NCBI GenBank assembly: GCA_021325035.1
Contig: JAJPHW010000058.1
Location: 1-61,163 of the forward strand
Direction of reading: 5' to 3'
Source: Terriglobia bacterium
GTDB lineage: Bacteria; Acidobacteriota; Terriglobia; Terriglobales; Acidobacteriaceae
DNA length: 61,163 bases
A program made the position numbers and the translations under genes. How positions within the stretch are numbered: the first letter of the stretch is position 1; each line of letters opens with the position of its first letter. Under the pieces are notes generated by a model that was given only the letters and a program-made list of their open reading frames with translations, did not search any database and was not told the DNA's origin. Below are positions 52,586 to 61,088 of the stretch, piece after piece.

Positions 52586-53152
52586 TTGAAAAGAATTGTC
52601 GCCATTTATCCCGGTTCGTTCGACCCTCCAACCAACGGGCATTTGGACTTAATCGAGCGCGGCGCAAATATTTTTGACGAACTTATTGTCGCGATTCTGC
52701 GAAATCCCGAGAAGCATCCTCTGTTCAGTCTCGCCGAACGTAAATTGATGCTCGAATCCATGACTGCCGATTTTCCTAACGTTCGCGTCGAAACCTTTGA
52801 TGGCCTAACCGTTGACTATGCTCTCACTGTTAAAGCGACTGCGATTTTGCGCGGGATACGCGCCATCAGCGACTACGAATATGAACTGCAAATGGCGCTT
52901 ATGAACCGCAAAATGCATCCTGAATTGGAAACTGTTTTCATGATGCCCGCGGAGCGGTATTCTTATCTCAGTTCCCGGCTGGTGCGCGAAGTCGCCCAGC
53001 TCGGTGGATCGATTCAGGGATTGGTTCCCCCCATGGTGGAGCAGCGCCTTAAGGAAAAGCTTGACCCTGCAATTAAATTGAGAAACGCCAGATCCCCTCG
53101 CACGGGCAAGAACGCGAGCAAGTACGAAAAAAGAACAGGAAAAAGAAAATGA
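52586..53152 (+). CDS. coaD: Pantetheine-phosphate adenylyltransferase
   Basis: Protein of 188 residues from TTG 52586 (MKRIVAIYPGSFDPPTNGHLDL). The nucleotidyltransferase motif TNGH (His19), RGIRAISDYEYELQMALMNRKM and the second motif YSYLSSRLVREVAQLGG (equivalent to ISSTxVR) identify CoaD, which makes dephospho-CoA from phosphopantetheine and ATP. About 20 extra basic residues at the C-terminus exceed the usual length. It overlaps the aminotransferase gene by 4 nt. Confidence 0.96.
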   Translation: MKRIVAIYPGSFDPPTNGHLDLIERGANIFDELIVAILRNPEKHPLFSLAERKLMLESMTADFPNVRVETFDGLTVDYALTVKATAILRGIRAISDYEYELQMALMNRKMHPELETVFMMPAERYSYLSSRLVREVAQLGGSIQGLVPPMVEQRLKEKLDPAIKLRNARSPRTGKNASKYEKRTGKRK

Positions 53153-54351
53153 CTCCAGTGACCGAAGCCATTCCCGCCGTCAAACTTACCGACCGCATCA
53201 ACCGTATTGAGCCCAGCGCGACCATGGCCGTTGTGGCCGAGGCTGACAAGCTGCGCCAGCAGGGGATTGACGTTGTGGACTTCGGCGCGGGTGAGCCCCA
53301 CTTCTCCACACCCCAGCACATCAAAGACGCGGCCATCGCGGCGATTAACGCCAATTTTACGAAGTACACGGCAGTCGGCGGAACGATGGAGTTGCGCGAC
53401 GCCATCGCCAAACGGCACGCCGAAGATTTCGGCTCTACTTACCGCCGCGAAGAAGTCATTGCATCGGTCGGCGGGAAGCACGCACTTTTCAATGCGGTTC
53501 AAGTTTTGGTGGACCACGGCGATGAAGTCATCCTGCCCGTTCCCTACTGGGTGTCGTTCAAAGACATCGTGCGCTATGCGGGTGGAAACTGCGTTCTGCT
53601 TGAAACTGAGGAATCTCAAGATTTCCGCATCACGGCTTCCATGATCGAACGCTTGATCACGCCGCGGACGAAAGTGATCATTCTCAATTCGCCTTCGAAT
53701 CCTTCCGGTGCAGTGATGACGCCTGCTGATCTCAACGCTGTCGTCAAACTGGCTGCCCAGCGCGGCATTTGGGTGCTGTCCGACGAGTGTTATGTCTATC
53801 TCAATTACACCGGCCAGCAATTTTCCGTCGGCTCGCTTAACGAATATCGAGAGCACATGGTGATTTTGGGTTCGCTCTCGAAGACCTACGCGATGACGGG
53901 ATGGCGTCTCGGCTACGCGCTCGCTCCGGCTGCGGTCACTAGTGCGATGCAGAAGTTGCAAAGCCAATCCACGTCAAACCCGACTTCGATCGTGCAAAAA
54001 GCCGCAGTCGCGGCGCTAAGTGGTCCGCAGCAATGCGTCGCGGACATGCGAAAGGAATACATTCAGCTCCGCGATCACGTCGTCACCGGCCTGCGCGCGA
54101 TTCCCGATGTGAAATGCACACTGCCCGAAGGCGCGTTCTACGCCTATCCCAATATCTCCGCTTTTCTCGGTCGCGGCGGTGTGAAAACGGCCTCTGACCT
54201 CGCTGGAAAATTGCTGCGCGAAGCCCACGTCGCAACCGTCCCCGGTGAGGGCTTCGGAACGCACGAGCACATCCGCGTCTCGTATGCGACTTCAATCAAA
54301 GAACTCGACCGTGGTCTGGAGCGGATGAAGAAATTTCTGACGAGCTTGTAA
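53149..54351 (+). CDS. Class I PLP-dependent aminotransferase (aspartate aminotransferase-like)
   Basis: Protein of 400 residues. PLP-binding Lys245 in LGSLSKTYAMTGWRLGY, the NSPSNPSGA and LSDECYVYL cofactor motifs, and the substrate Arg near the C-terminus (HIRVSYAT). It resembles aspartate/prephenate aminotransferases of the AspC-Ib type; exact specificity is uncertain. Translationally coupled to coaD. Confidence 0.9.
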   Translation: MTPVTEAIPAVKLTDRINRIEPSATMAVVAEADKLRQQGIDVVDFGAGEPHFSTPQHIKDAAIAAINANFTKYTAVGGTMELRDAIAKRHAEDFGSTYRREEVIASVGGKHALFNAVQVLVDHGDEVILPVPYWVSFKDIVRYAGGNCVLLETEESQDFRITASMIERLITPRTKVIILNSPSNPSGAVMTPADLNAVVKLAAQRGIWVLSDECYVYLNYTGQQFSVGSLNEYREHMVILGSLSKTYAMTGWRLGYALAPAAVTSAMQKLQSQSTSNPTSIVQKAAVAALSGPQQCVADMRKEYIQLRDHVVTGLRAIPDVKCTLPEGAFYAYPNISAFLGRGGVKTASDLAGKLLREAHVATVPGEGFGTHEHIRVSYATSIKELDRGLERMKKFLTSL

Positions 54352-54365
54352 GTTAAACCTGCTTG

Positions 54366-54392
54366 TGTGGGGACAGCTGCCCTTGGCTGTCC
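54366..54392 (+). repeat. Dispersed hairpin repeat TGTGGGGACAGC-type, copy 1
   Basis: GGACAGC (54371-54377) pairs perfectly with GCTGTCC (54386-54392). A related copy begins at 59971. It sits between the aminotransferase and isomerase genes, 7 bp before the isomerase start. Confidence 0.5.
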
Positions 54393-54398
54393 AGCAAA

Positions 54399-55394
54399 AT
54401 GCCTAAACTTTATCCGTTGCTCATGTCGCCGATGTTCGATCCCCGCCCTTGGGGGACGACAGACCTCGCGCCCATTTATCCCAATCATCATTTCGATCAG
54501 AAAATCGGCGAATCCTGGCTGACCGGGGACAACAGCAGAGTTGCAAATGGCGCGCTCAAAGGCCGTTCGCTCGCAGAACTAAGCAAAGAGTTGGGTCCGG
54601 AGCTTGTTGGCAATGCTCCAGCTGATCCCCATCGTTTTCCTTTGCTACTCAAGTTTCTCTTTCCTGCTGAGAAGTTGTCTGTCCAGGTGCATCCCGATGA
54701 TGCTGGCGCGAAAGCTGTAGGTGAGCCTTGCGGCAAAACCGAGTGTTGGTATGTAGCTCATGCCAAGCCGGGCGCGCAGATTGGCCTTGGACTCAAAGCG
54801 GGCGTCACTCGCGAGCAATTTGCGCAATCCATCAAAGAAAATCGTGCTGAAGAATTGCTCAACTGGATTAACGTCTTTCAAGGTGAAATGATTTACGTAG
54901 CCGGCGGTACGGTACACACGCTTGGCCCTGGTTCGGTCATCGTCGAGACTCAGCAACAATCAGACACAACTTACCGTCTCTATGACTATGGCCGCCCCCG
55001 CGAGCTTCATTTGGAAAAGGGCATTGCCGCCATCAAAGAAAAAGTCGCTTCGGGCAAAGTGCTTCGCCCTGCGCCAAAAGAAGACGGCCGCAATCGTCGT
55101 TCTGTACTCATTGTCGCGCCGTATTTTGCAGTAGATATGTTCGAGATGAAGGATTCGCAGCGGTTTAATACGCACGACGATTCCGGCAAATCGTCTGCAC
55201 AAATTCTCGTCGCCGTTGAAGGCTGTGCTCTCATCGAATCTCCCGATGCCGAGCCAGTCACTTTGACCAAGGGCGACGCCGTCGTCATTCCTGCGTCGTT
55301 AAAAGAATTTTCAGTTCGCCCGCAGTGGATCGTAGAAGTTTTGAAAGCCTACGTTCCAGGCATACCGCTTACCGAACCCGCGACCCGCATGTAG
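54399..55394 (+). CDS. manA: Type I mannose-6-phosphate isomerase
   Basis: Protein of 331 residues from ATG 54399 (an earlier in-frame start at 54363 would run through a repeat). A cupin-type phosphomannose isomerase with zinc ligands in LFPAEKLSVQVHPDD and the later GGTVHTLGPGSVIVETQQQSDTTYRLYDYGR, characteristic of the short, Bacillus ManA-like form. It interconverts fructose-6-P and mannose-6-P. With the next two genes it supplies GDP-mannose for surface polysaccharide. Confidence 0.9.
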   Translation: MPKLYPLLMSPMFDPRPWGTTDLAPIYPNHHFDQKIGESWLTGDNSRVANGALKGRSLAELSKELGPELVGNAPADPHRFPLLLKFLFPAEKLSVQVHPDDAGAKAVGEPCGKTECWYVAHAKPGAQIGLGLKAGVTREQFAQSIKENRAEELLNWINVFQGEMIYVAGGTVHTLGPGSVIVETQQQSDTTYRLYDYGRPRELHLEKGIAAIKEKVASGKVLRPAPKEDGRNRRSVLIVAPYFAVDMFEMKDSQRFNTHDDSGKSSAQILVAVEGCALIESPDAEPVTLTKGDAVVIPASLKEFSVRPQWIVEVLKAYVPGIPLTEPATRM

Positions 55395-55403
55395 CCCTGC
55401 AAC

Positions 55404-55440
55404 CTTGCCATTCCGAACCTGCTTTAGCGGTGAGGACCAC
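55404..55440 (+). repeat. Dispersed hairpin repeat, copy C
   Basis: CTTGCCATTCCGA then GCTTTAGC and GGTGAGGAC, a diverged relative of copy B (34019-34056). Confidence 0.5.
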
Positions 55441-55473
55441 TTTCGACGTTGACCAGCATCAATAGAAGTTGCT

Positions 55474-55526
55474 CTTGTCATTCCGAGTCCCGCGTTTTCC
55501 CAGCGGGGCGAGGAACCTTGCGAGGA
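55474..55526 (+). repeat. Dispersed hairpin repeat, copy D
   Basis: CTTGTCATTCCGAGTCCCGC followed by GCGGGGCGAGGAACCTTGCGAGG. CCCGC pairs with GCGGG, and the ends match copy A (33947-33992). Confidence 0.6.
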
Positions 55527-55602
55527 GCGGCGGCCGATCACCTGAATTTGAATGGTATAGGGATCTGCTTTAATGGGAAGCCGCGTGATTTAATAGAAAT
55601 CA

Positions 55603-56712
55603 ATGTCCAAACCCGAATTCCATCCTGTCATTCTCGCCGGAGGCCGTGGCACGCGCTTCTGGCCGCTCAGCCGCAAGAAGCGCGCCAAGCAGCTTCTCGC
55701 CCTCGACGGCAAGCACACGATGATGCAGCAAACCGTCGCTCGCCTGCTGCCACTCGCGCCTGCGAAGAATTTCATGGTCATCACCAACGAGCACCTTCAT
55801 GCCGAAATTGTTCGGCAAGTCCCGAAGCTCGATAAAAAGAAAATTCTGGCAGAACCAGCTGCGCGCAACACCGCTCCTGCCATCGGTCTCGCAGCATTCT
55901 TGCTCGAAGGCACTCACCCGAACGCCGTCATTGGATTATTCCCCTCCGACCACGTTATTGCCGACGCCAAACATTATCGCGTAACGCTGCTCAAAGGCAT
56001 TGCCATCGCCGCCGCTGGTGAAAATATCGTTGTCCTCGGCATACAGCCCAATCGCCCGGAAACCGGCTATGGCTATATCGAAGTCGAACCGGGAAGCAAC
56101 TCTGGTGAAGCTTTTTCAGTCCGCCGCTTCACCGAGAAGCCTGATGCCGAGCGAGCTGCCGCTTTTCTTCGGGCGGGAAATTATTTTTGGAATAGCGGCA
56201 TGTTTTTGTGGAGCGCGAAGACGCTGGCCAATGCCCTCCGCGAGCATCTGCCCAACACTGCCGTCATTCTGGAAAAAATCGCGGCCAGCTTCGGCACAAA
56301 GAAATTTGCGGCGACCTTTAAGAAGCTCTATCCCAAGTGCGAAAACATCAGTGTGGACTACGCTGTGCTCGAGCCTCGTTCCGCTAAAGGCATAGGCAAA
56401 TCGAACCTGTATTGTCTGCCCGCCGATTTCGGCTGGAACGATCTCGGCTCCTGGACTGCGTTGCATGAGCATCACACCGCCAAGACTCGCCCGATGCACG
56501 ACAACGTCATCGCCAGTGACGCCACCTTCACCTTGAACGCTCAGGGCAACTACATTCACGCACCCGGAAAGTTCGTTGCCGCGGTTGGGGTGAATGATCT
56601 GGTCGTCGTAGAAACCGGCGACGCATTGCTCATCACCACCCGCGCCCATGCGCAGGACGTAGGGAAAATCGTGAAGTATCTTGACGAGAAAAAACTGCAC
56701 AAGCTCGTATAA
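55603..56712 (+). CDS. manC: Mannose-1-phosphate guanylyltransferase
   Basis: Protein of 369 residues. Nucleotide-binding signature ILAGGRGTRFWPLSRKKRAKQLL, then EPAARNTAPAIGLA, the metal-binding FPSDHVI, FTEKPDAE and WNSGMFLW, all typical of GDP-mannose pyrophosphorylases. It makes GDP-mannose from mannose-1-P and GTP. It lacks a C-terminal isomerase domain, consistent with the separate manA upstream. Eleven bp precede the next gene. Confidence 0.94.
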   Translation: MSKPEFHPVILAGGRGTRFWPLSRKKRAKQLLALDGKHTMMQQTVARLLPLAPAKNFMVITNEHLHAEIVRQVPKLDKKKILAEPAARNTAPAIGLAAFLLEGTHPNAVIGLFPSDHVIADAKHYRVTLLKGIAIAAAGENIVVLGIQPNRPETGYGYIEVEPGSNSGEAFSVRRFTEKPDAERAAAFLRAGNYFWNSGMFLWSAKTLANALREHLPNTAVILEKIAASFGTKKFAATFKKLYPKCENISVDYAVLEPRSAKGIGKSNLYCLPADFGWNDLGSWTALHEHHTAKTRPMHDNVIASDATFTLNAQGNYIHAPGKFVAAVGVNDLVVVETGDALLITTRAHAQDVGKIVKYLDEKKLHKLV

Positions 56713-56723
56713 CAAAATTCATC

Positions 56724-58145
56724 ATGGCCCAACCCATAAAATTCGGCACCGACGGATGGCGAGCGATCATCGCTGAAGACTTCACTTTTGACAACGTGCG
56801 CCGCGTCTCGGCCGCGATCGCCGGATACGTCAACAAGCATGAGAACCCCCAACACGGCGTCATCGTCGGCTACGACACGCGCTTTGCCTCCGGACGCGCC
56901 GCTCTCATGGCCGCGGAAGTCCTGGCTGCCAGCGGCATTCCCGTCAAGCTGACGAATGATACTACGCCCACGCCGGCCATTTCTTACGCGGTCAAGAGTC
57001 AGGGCGCAGCGGGCGGAATAGTTATCACCTCCAGCCATAATCCCTGGAACTGGAATGGCGTAAAGTTCAAGGGAAAATTCGGCGGATCGGCCACGCCCGC
57101 CATCATGAAAGCTATCGAAGCCGAACTCAAAGATGATCCCCCCGTAAAATCGGCTGGCAATTCTGCACCCATCGAAGAAGTTGATCTGAAGCAGGCTTAC
57201 ATCAAAGCGATTTGCAGCTTTGCGGATCTCGATCTCATCGCCAAAGCCAATTTCAAGTTCGCCATTGATTGCATGTATGGTGCAGGCCGTGGCGTGCTCA
57301 CGCAGATTTTTCGCGATCACAATATTCAGCACGTCGCCATACGTCAGGAGATGAATCCCTTATTCCCCGGCATCAATCCTGAGCCGATTCAGCCGCACAT
57401 TGCACTGCTGCAAGAAACTGTCGTCAAAGAAAAATGCCAGGCCGGTTTCGCCACCGACGGTGACGCTGACCGCATTGGCGCAGTCACCGAAGATGGCGCT
57501 TTCGTTGATTCCCACAAAATTATTTCCATTCTTCTGCGCTGGGTGGTCGAACGCAAGAAGTGGCCGGGCGCAGTCGTCCGCGCTTTCAATACCACCGGCA
57601 TGATTGATCGCATCGCAGCAAAAAACGGGCGCAAGTTGTATGAGTGCCCCATCGGCTTCAAATACATCGCTGACCTCATGATGGAACACGAAATCGTCCT
57701 CGGCGGAGAGGAATCCGGCGGCCTCGGCTATGGGAGATTCCTCCCCGAACGTGACGGCATTCTGAATTCGCTTCTCCTCGCCAATGTCATGGCCGAAGAG
57801 AAAAAGCCGTTAGGGCAGCTCGTTGCCGATTTGCAACGCGACTTTGGCCCGCACTATTACGGTCGTAGCGATCTTCATATCTCCGACGATATTAAGCAGA
57901 ACGCGATTCGTCGCGCCGCCGCAGAGTCCACCACGCAATTCGGCAAATATGCCGTGAAAAAGAAATTCAATCTCGATGGAATTAAGTTCTATCTTGACGC
58001 ACCGCAACCGAACAACGGCGCCGAACCATGGGTTCTTTTACGCGCCTCTGGAACTGAGCCGCTGTTGCGTATCTACGTCGAAGCCGCTTCGCCAGAATTA
58101 GTCAGCGAGATTCTCGCCAGCGCAGAAAAATTCGTGAAAGCTTAA
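56724..58145 (+). CDS. Phosphoglucomutase/phosphomannomutase
   Basis: Alpha-D-phosphohexomutase of 473 residues. Catalytic Ser in ITSSHNPWNWNGVKFKG, metal loop TDGDADRIG, sugar-binding GGEESGGLGYGRFLPERDG, and the C-terminal phosphate-binding RASGTEPLLRIYVE. It interconverts hexose-6-P and hexose-1-P; the neighbours manA and manC favour mannose-6-P to mannose-1-P, although glucose specificity is also possible. Confidence 0.93.
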   Translation: MAQPIKFGTDGWRAIIAEDFTFDNVRRVSAAIAGYVNKHENPQHGVIVGYDTRFASGRAALMAAEVLAASGIPVKLTNDTTPTPAISYAVKSQGAAGGIVITSSHNPWNWNGVKFKGKFGGSATPAIMKAIEAELKDDPPVKSAGNSAPIEEVDLKQAYIKAICSFADLDLIAKANFKFAIDCMYGAGRGVLTQIFRDHNIQHVAIRQEMNPLFPGINPEPIQPHIALLQETVVKEKCQAGFATDGDADRIGAVTEDGAFVDSHKIISILLRWVVERKKWPGAVVRAFNTTGMIDRIAAKNGRKLYECPIGFKYIADLMMEHEIVLGGEESGGLGYGRFLPERDGILNSLLLANVMAEEKKPLGQLVADLQRDFGPHYYGRSDLHISDDIKQNAIRRAAAESTTQFGKYAVKKKFNLDGIKFYLDAPQPNNGAEPWVLLRASGTEPLLRIYVEAASPELVSEILASAEKFVKA

Positions 58146-58157
58146 CAACACTCGTAG

Positions 58158-58178
58158 GGGCGGACGCCTCGTCCGCCC
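58158..58178 (+). repeat. Hairpin repeat GGGCGGACG-type
   Basis: GGGCGGACG (58158-58166) pairs perfectly with CGTCCGCCC (58170-58178) around CCT. A related GCGGACG hairpin lies at 35818-35835. No T run, so a dispersed repeat rather than an intrinsic terminator, though it lies between two converging genes. Confidence 0.5.
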
Positions 58179-58201
58179 GGTCGAGCGCAGCTAACTAGCA
58201 G

Positions 58202-58756
58202 CTAAATTTCTTTTGCCATCCTCACAATCGGCAACTCCTCGCCTTCGCCCAGCGGTACAGCCAGCTTCTCCAACTCGGCATACCCTCTCATCCGGTAAAA
58301 CGGAACACCCGTCAGCGTCGCGCCCATCTCTAGTCTCCGGAAGCCCGCCTCAATCGCTGCTTTCTCGCACGCGTCCAGAATCATTCCGCCGATCCCCCGC
58401 CTTACCCACTCCGGATGCACAAAAAACGCCCGAATCTTCGCTGCGTCTTTCTTCGGATCCAGCAAGGAGTCTTCCCGCCCAGCCCAAACATCTCCGCCGT
58501 ACAAAGTTTTACGCTTGCTCCAGCCTCCGCAGCCCACAATCAAACGCTCTGACTCCACCACAAAATAGCTCCCATCCTCAATCAATTGGCTGTCCACGCC
58601 ATAAACCTTAAGCAGCGCCAACTCAAGTTGCAGAGGCGTGTAATCCCCAGCTTGCAACTCACGCACGCTCATTTCAATCAATGCCCGAAGTGCGGGCACA
58701 TCGGCGGCAACTGCTTGACGTATAGTAAGTTGCGGGTTCATTCGGGAAATTGCCAC
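58202..58756 (-). CDS. GNAT-family N-acetyltransferase
   Basis: Protein of 184 residues. The acetyl-CoA loop is VHPEWVRRGIGGMILDACEKAAIEAGFR, followed by MGATLTGVPFYRMRGYAE, a common GNAT ending. The acceptor is unknown. Convergent with the hexomutase gene and divergent from the M48 gene. Confidence 0.9.
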   Translation of the reverse strand: MAISRMNPQLTIRQAVAADVPALRALIEMSVRELQAGDYTPLQLELALLKVYGVDSQLIEDGSYFVVESERLIVGCGGWSKRKTLYGGDVWAGREDSLLDPKKDAAKIRAFFVHPEWVRRGIGGMILDACEKAAIEAGFRRLEMGATLTGVPFYRMRGYAELEKLAVPLGEGEELPIVRMAKEI

Positions 58757-58816
58757 TCGCTGGATACACCTCTGATTTTGTCACAATCTCCCGTTTTTGC
58801 TGCCCCTTAGGTCATA

Positions 58817-59962
58817 ATGAAAGCAACCATGGGAACTCCCCCCACTCCCGCGGATTCACCGGGCGCAGCCCGTTATAACCGCATCCAGCGCTGGCTGGGC
58901 ATTCTGGACTTCGTCCTGGGCCTCGCCCTGCTCGTCGTCTTGCTCGCCACGGGATGGACCAGCTCCCTGCGTGACCTTTCCTATCGCGCCGCTTTCCAAA
59001 ACTACTCGCTGGCCGTTTTCTTTTATCTGGTCATGCTTTTGCTGGTAGGTAAAATCCTGGGCTTTGGTCTCGACTTTTACGGATTCCGTCTCGAACACAA
59101 ATTCCAGCTTTCCAATCAGAAATTACGTTCCTGGCTCCTCGACGAGGTAAAAGGATTTCTTGTCGGAGTGCTCCTTGGCGGCGTCGCCGTCGAAGTGCTC
59201 TACTTTATTCTTCGCCAGTTTCCTGAGCATTGGTGGCTCATCGCCTGGGCCGCCTTCATGGGATTATTTGTGCTCATGGCGCAAATCGCCCCAGTAGTTC
59301 TATTCCCTATCTTCTACAAATTCGAACCGCTCGATGATGAGGAGCTTAAGCGCCGGCTTATAGTTCTGGGCGAGCGCGCTGGAACCCGCGTCCGCGGTGT
59401 CTATCGCTGGCGGCTCTCCGAAAAAACCAAGAAGGCCAACGCCGCCCTCACCGGGCTCGGCAGCACTCGCCGCATCATTCTCGCCGATACGCTGCTCGAT
59501 AATTATTCACCCGACGAAATTGAAGCCGTACTCGCCCACGAACTCGGCCATCACGTCCACAAGCACATTCTGAAGAGCATCGGCGTTCAGGCCCTAACTT
59601 CCTTCATTGGTTTCTGGGCCGCTAACTGGGCTCTGCACTATGCCGTGGATCGCCTGCACATGTTTGAAACGCTCTCCGACTTCGCCAACCTGCCCCTGCT
59701 CGCGCTCGTGGCGACAGTTCTCGGCTTCCTGCTCATGCCCGCGCTCAACGCCTACTCGCGCTACAACGAGCGCCAAGCCGACCGCTACGCCTTCTCTTCC
59801 ATCAACAGCATCGAGCCGTTTATTTCTTCGATGAACAAGCTGGCAGGACAAAACCTCGCCGAGCGGACGCCCTCACGCCTGGTCGAACTTCTCTTTCACT
59901 CGCATCCATCAATTTCGCGCCGCGTCGAAGCCGCTTTGGCCTGGGAAGGAAAAACTGTATAG
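58817..59962 (+). CDS. M48-family membrane metallopeptidase (Ste24-like)
   Basis: Protein of 381 residues with several transmembrane segments (about 27-47, 60-80, 120-138 and 145-165, plus two after the catalytic helix). The zinc motif HELGH lies at about 241-245 in LAHELGHHVHKH. The third ligand Glu is expected in SRYNERQADRYAF. It resembles CAAX prenyl protease 1/Ste24 and is probably an inner-membrane quality-control protease in this bacterium. An ATG four codons later is an alternative start. Confidence 0.92.
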   Translation: MKATMGTPPTPADSPGAARYNRIQRWLGILDFVLGLALLVVLLATGWTSSLRDLSYRAAFQNYSLAVFFYLVMLLLVGKILGFGLDFYGFRLEHKFQLSNQKLRSWLLDEVKGFLVGVLLGGVAVEVLYFILRQFPEHWWLIAWAAFMGLFVLMAQIAPVVLFPIFYKFEPLDDEELKRRLIVLGERAGTRVRGVYRWRLSEKTKKANAALTGLGSTRRIILADTLLDNYSPDEIEAVLAHELGHHVHKHILKSIGVQALTSFIGFWAANWALHYAVDRLHMFETLSDFANLPLLALVATVLGFLLMPALNAYSRYNERQADRYAFSSINSIEPFISSMNKLAGQNLAERTPSRLVELLFHSHPSISRRVEAALAWEGKTV

Positions 59963-59970
59963 ATAAACCA

Positions 59971-60013
59971 TGTGGGGACAGCCGCGGGCAGCCGTCCGGT
60001 CGAGCGAAGCGGG
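59971..60013 (+). repeat. Dispersed hairpin repeat TGTGGGGACAGC-type, copy 2
   Basis: Starts TGTGGGGACAGCCGC and folds on AGCCGTCC; it then runs into GGTCGAGCGAAGCGGGG. Related to 54366-54392 but more diverged in the loop. It lies between two converging genes. Confidence 0.45.
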
Positions 60014-60019
60014 GCTTTT

Positions 60020-60742
60020 TCACGAACTTTGCCGCAAAATTTTTTCCACCCTTCTAACATCCTCTTCTGTATCCACGCCGACCGTATCAAACGGTGTCTC
60101 ACCTACATCAATCGCAACCCCGTTTTCCAGAAACCGCAACTGCTCTAGTCTCTCGCTGCGCTCCAGCGCCGACTCGGGCCATGCGCAAAATCTTTCGAGC
60201 GCAGCTTTGCGATATCCATAAAATCCCAAGTGCTTCATGTACCGTGGCTTCGTTCCATCCCGATCATGCGGAATCGTCGCCCGCGAAAAATACAGAGCCT
60301 TCCCCGCTAGATCAGTCACGACCTTGACCGCGCTCGGATTATTCACATCCTCCTCCGCCGCCTTCGTCATCAGCGTGCCTACTTGCACATTCGGCTTGCT
60401 CATCACCTCCAGCAATGCTGCAATGTGCTCCGGCCTCGTCAGAGGCTCATCTCCCTGAATATTCAGATACACATCCGCGGTTTCGCTCTGCGCAATCTCA
60501 TTCACTCTTTCCGTCCCACTGCGATGCGAAGAGGAAGTCATTCGCGCATGAAATCCCTCCGCCTTGCAAACTTGCATGATTTCATCCGAATCCGTCGCGA
60601 TAATCACATCGGCTAAATGCGGCGACGACCGCACGGCGCGATACACGCGCGAGATCAACATCTCGCCGCCAATCTCGCGCAACATTTTTCGGGGCAGCCG
60701 CGTCGAAGCCAGTCGCGCCGGAATCACGGCAATCGTTTTCAT
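60020..60742 (-). CDS. kdsB: 3-deoxy-manno-octulosonate cytidylyltransferase
   Basis: Protein of 240 residues. N-terminal nucleotide-binding IPARLASTRLPRKMLREIGGEML, DSDEIMQVC, NIQGDEPLTRPEHI and the later KHLGFYGYRKAALERFCAWPESALE are KdsB signatures. It activates Kdo as CMP-Kdo for lipid A core synthesis, which fits a diderm envelope. Other LPS genes are not in the window. Confidence 0.95.
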   Translation of the reverse strand: MKTIAVIPARLASTRLPRKMLREIGGEMLISRVYRAVRSSPHLADVIIATDSDEIMQVCKAEGFHARMTSSSHRSGTERVNEIAQSETADVYLNIQGDEPLTRPEHIAALLEVMSKPNVQVGTLMTKAAEEDVNNPSAVKVVTDLAGKALYFSRATIPHDRDGTKPRYMKHLGFYGYRKAALERFCAWPESALERSERLEQLRFLENGVAIDVGETPFDTVGVDTEEDVRRVEKILRQSS

Positions 60743-60748
60743 GTGTGG

Positions 60749-60961
60749 TTAGGCCCGCACCGGAGGCGCTTCATTCCGCACCGCCATCACCAGTGCGACA
60801 ACCCACCCAATCAAGCTCCAGCCCAAAAAGAAATTGATCAGAAAAATCGTCAGTGTGTTGGGCTTGCTCTTGGCCAGAGCAATAATCGAAGGAATGAAGT
60901 ACATCACGAACCCGAAACCGAAGAATGGCAGAAAAAATACGCCGAGGATCTCCATAGTCAT
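60749..60961 (-). CDS. Small membrane protein, superinfection-immunity-like
   Basis: Protein of 70 residues with two transmembrane helices (FFLPFFGFGFVMYFIPSIIAL and FLINFFLGWSLIGWVVALVMAV). The NFFLGWSLIGWVVAL stretch matches the pattern of the Imm_superinfect family (T4 Imm-like). Chromosomal members are widespread and mostly uncharacterised, so phage immunity is not implied. Six bp upstream of kdsB on the same strand, probably co-transcribed. Confidence 0.75.
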   Translation of the reverse strand: MTMEILGVFFLPFFGFGFVMYFIPSIIALAKSKPNTLTIFLINFFLGWSLIGWVVALVMAVRNEAPPVRA

Positions 60962-61088
60962 GCCTCCAGGCTGTCAGATTAAATCAATTCCCGGCAGTTT
61001 GCAGCTTCCGATGCGCGAGAGATCATCGGAGAAGTATGAGCCAGACAAGCACTTCTCGTCTGATAAAATAATGGTTTGTCTCTACTAT

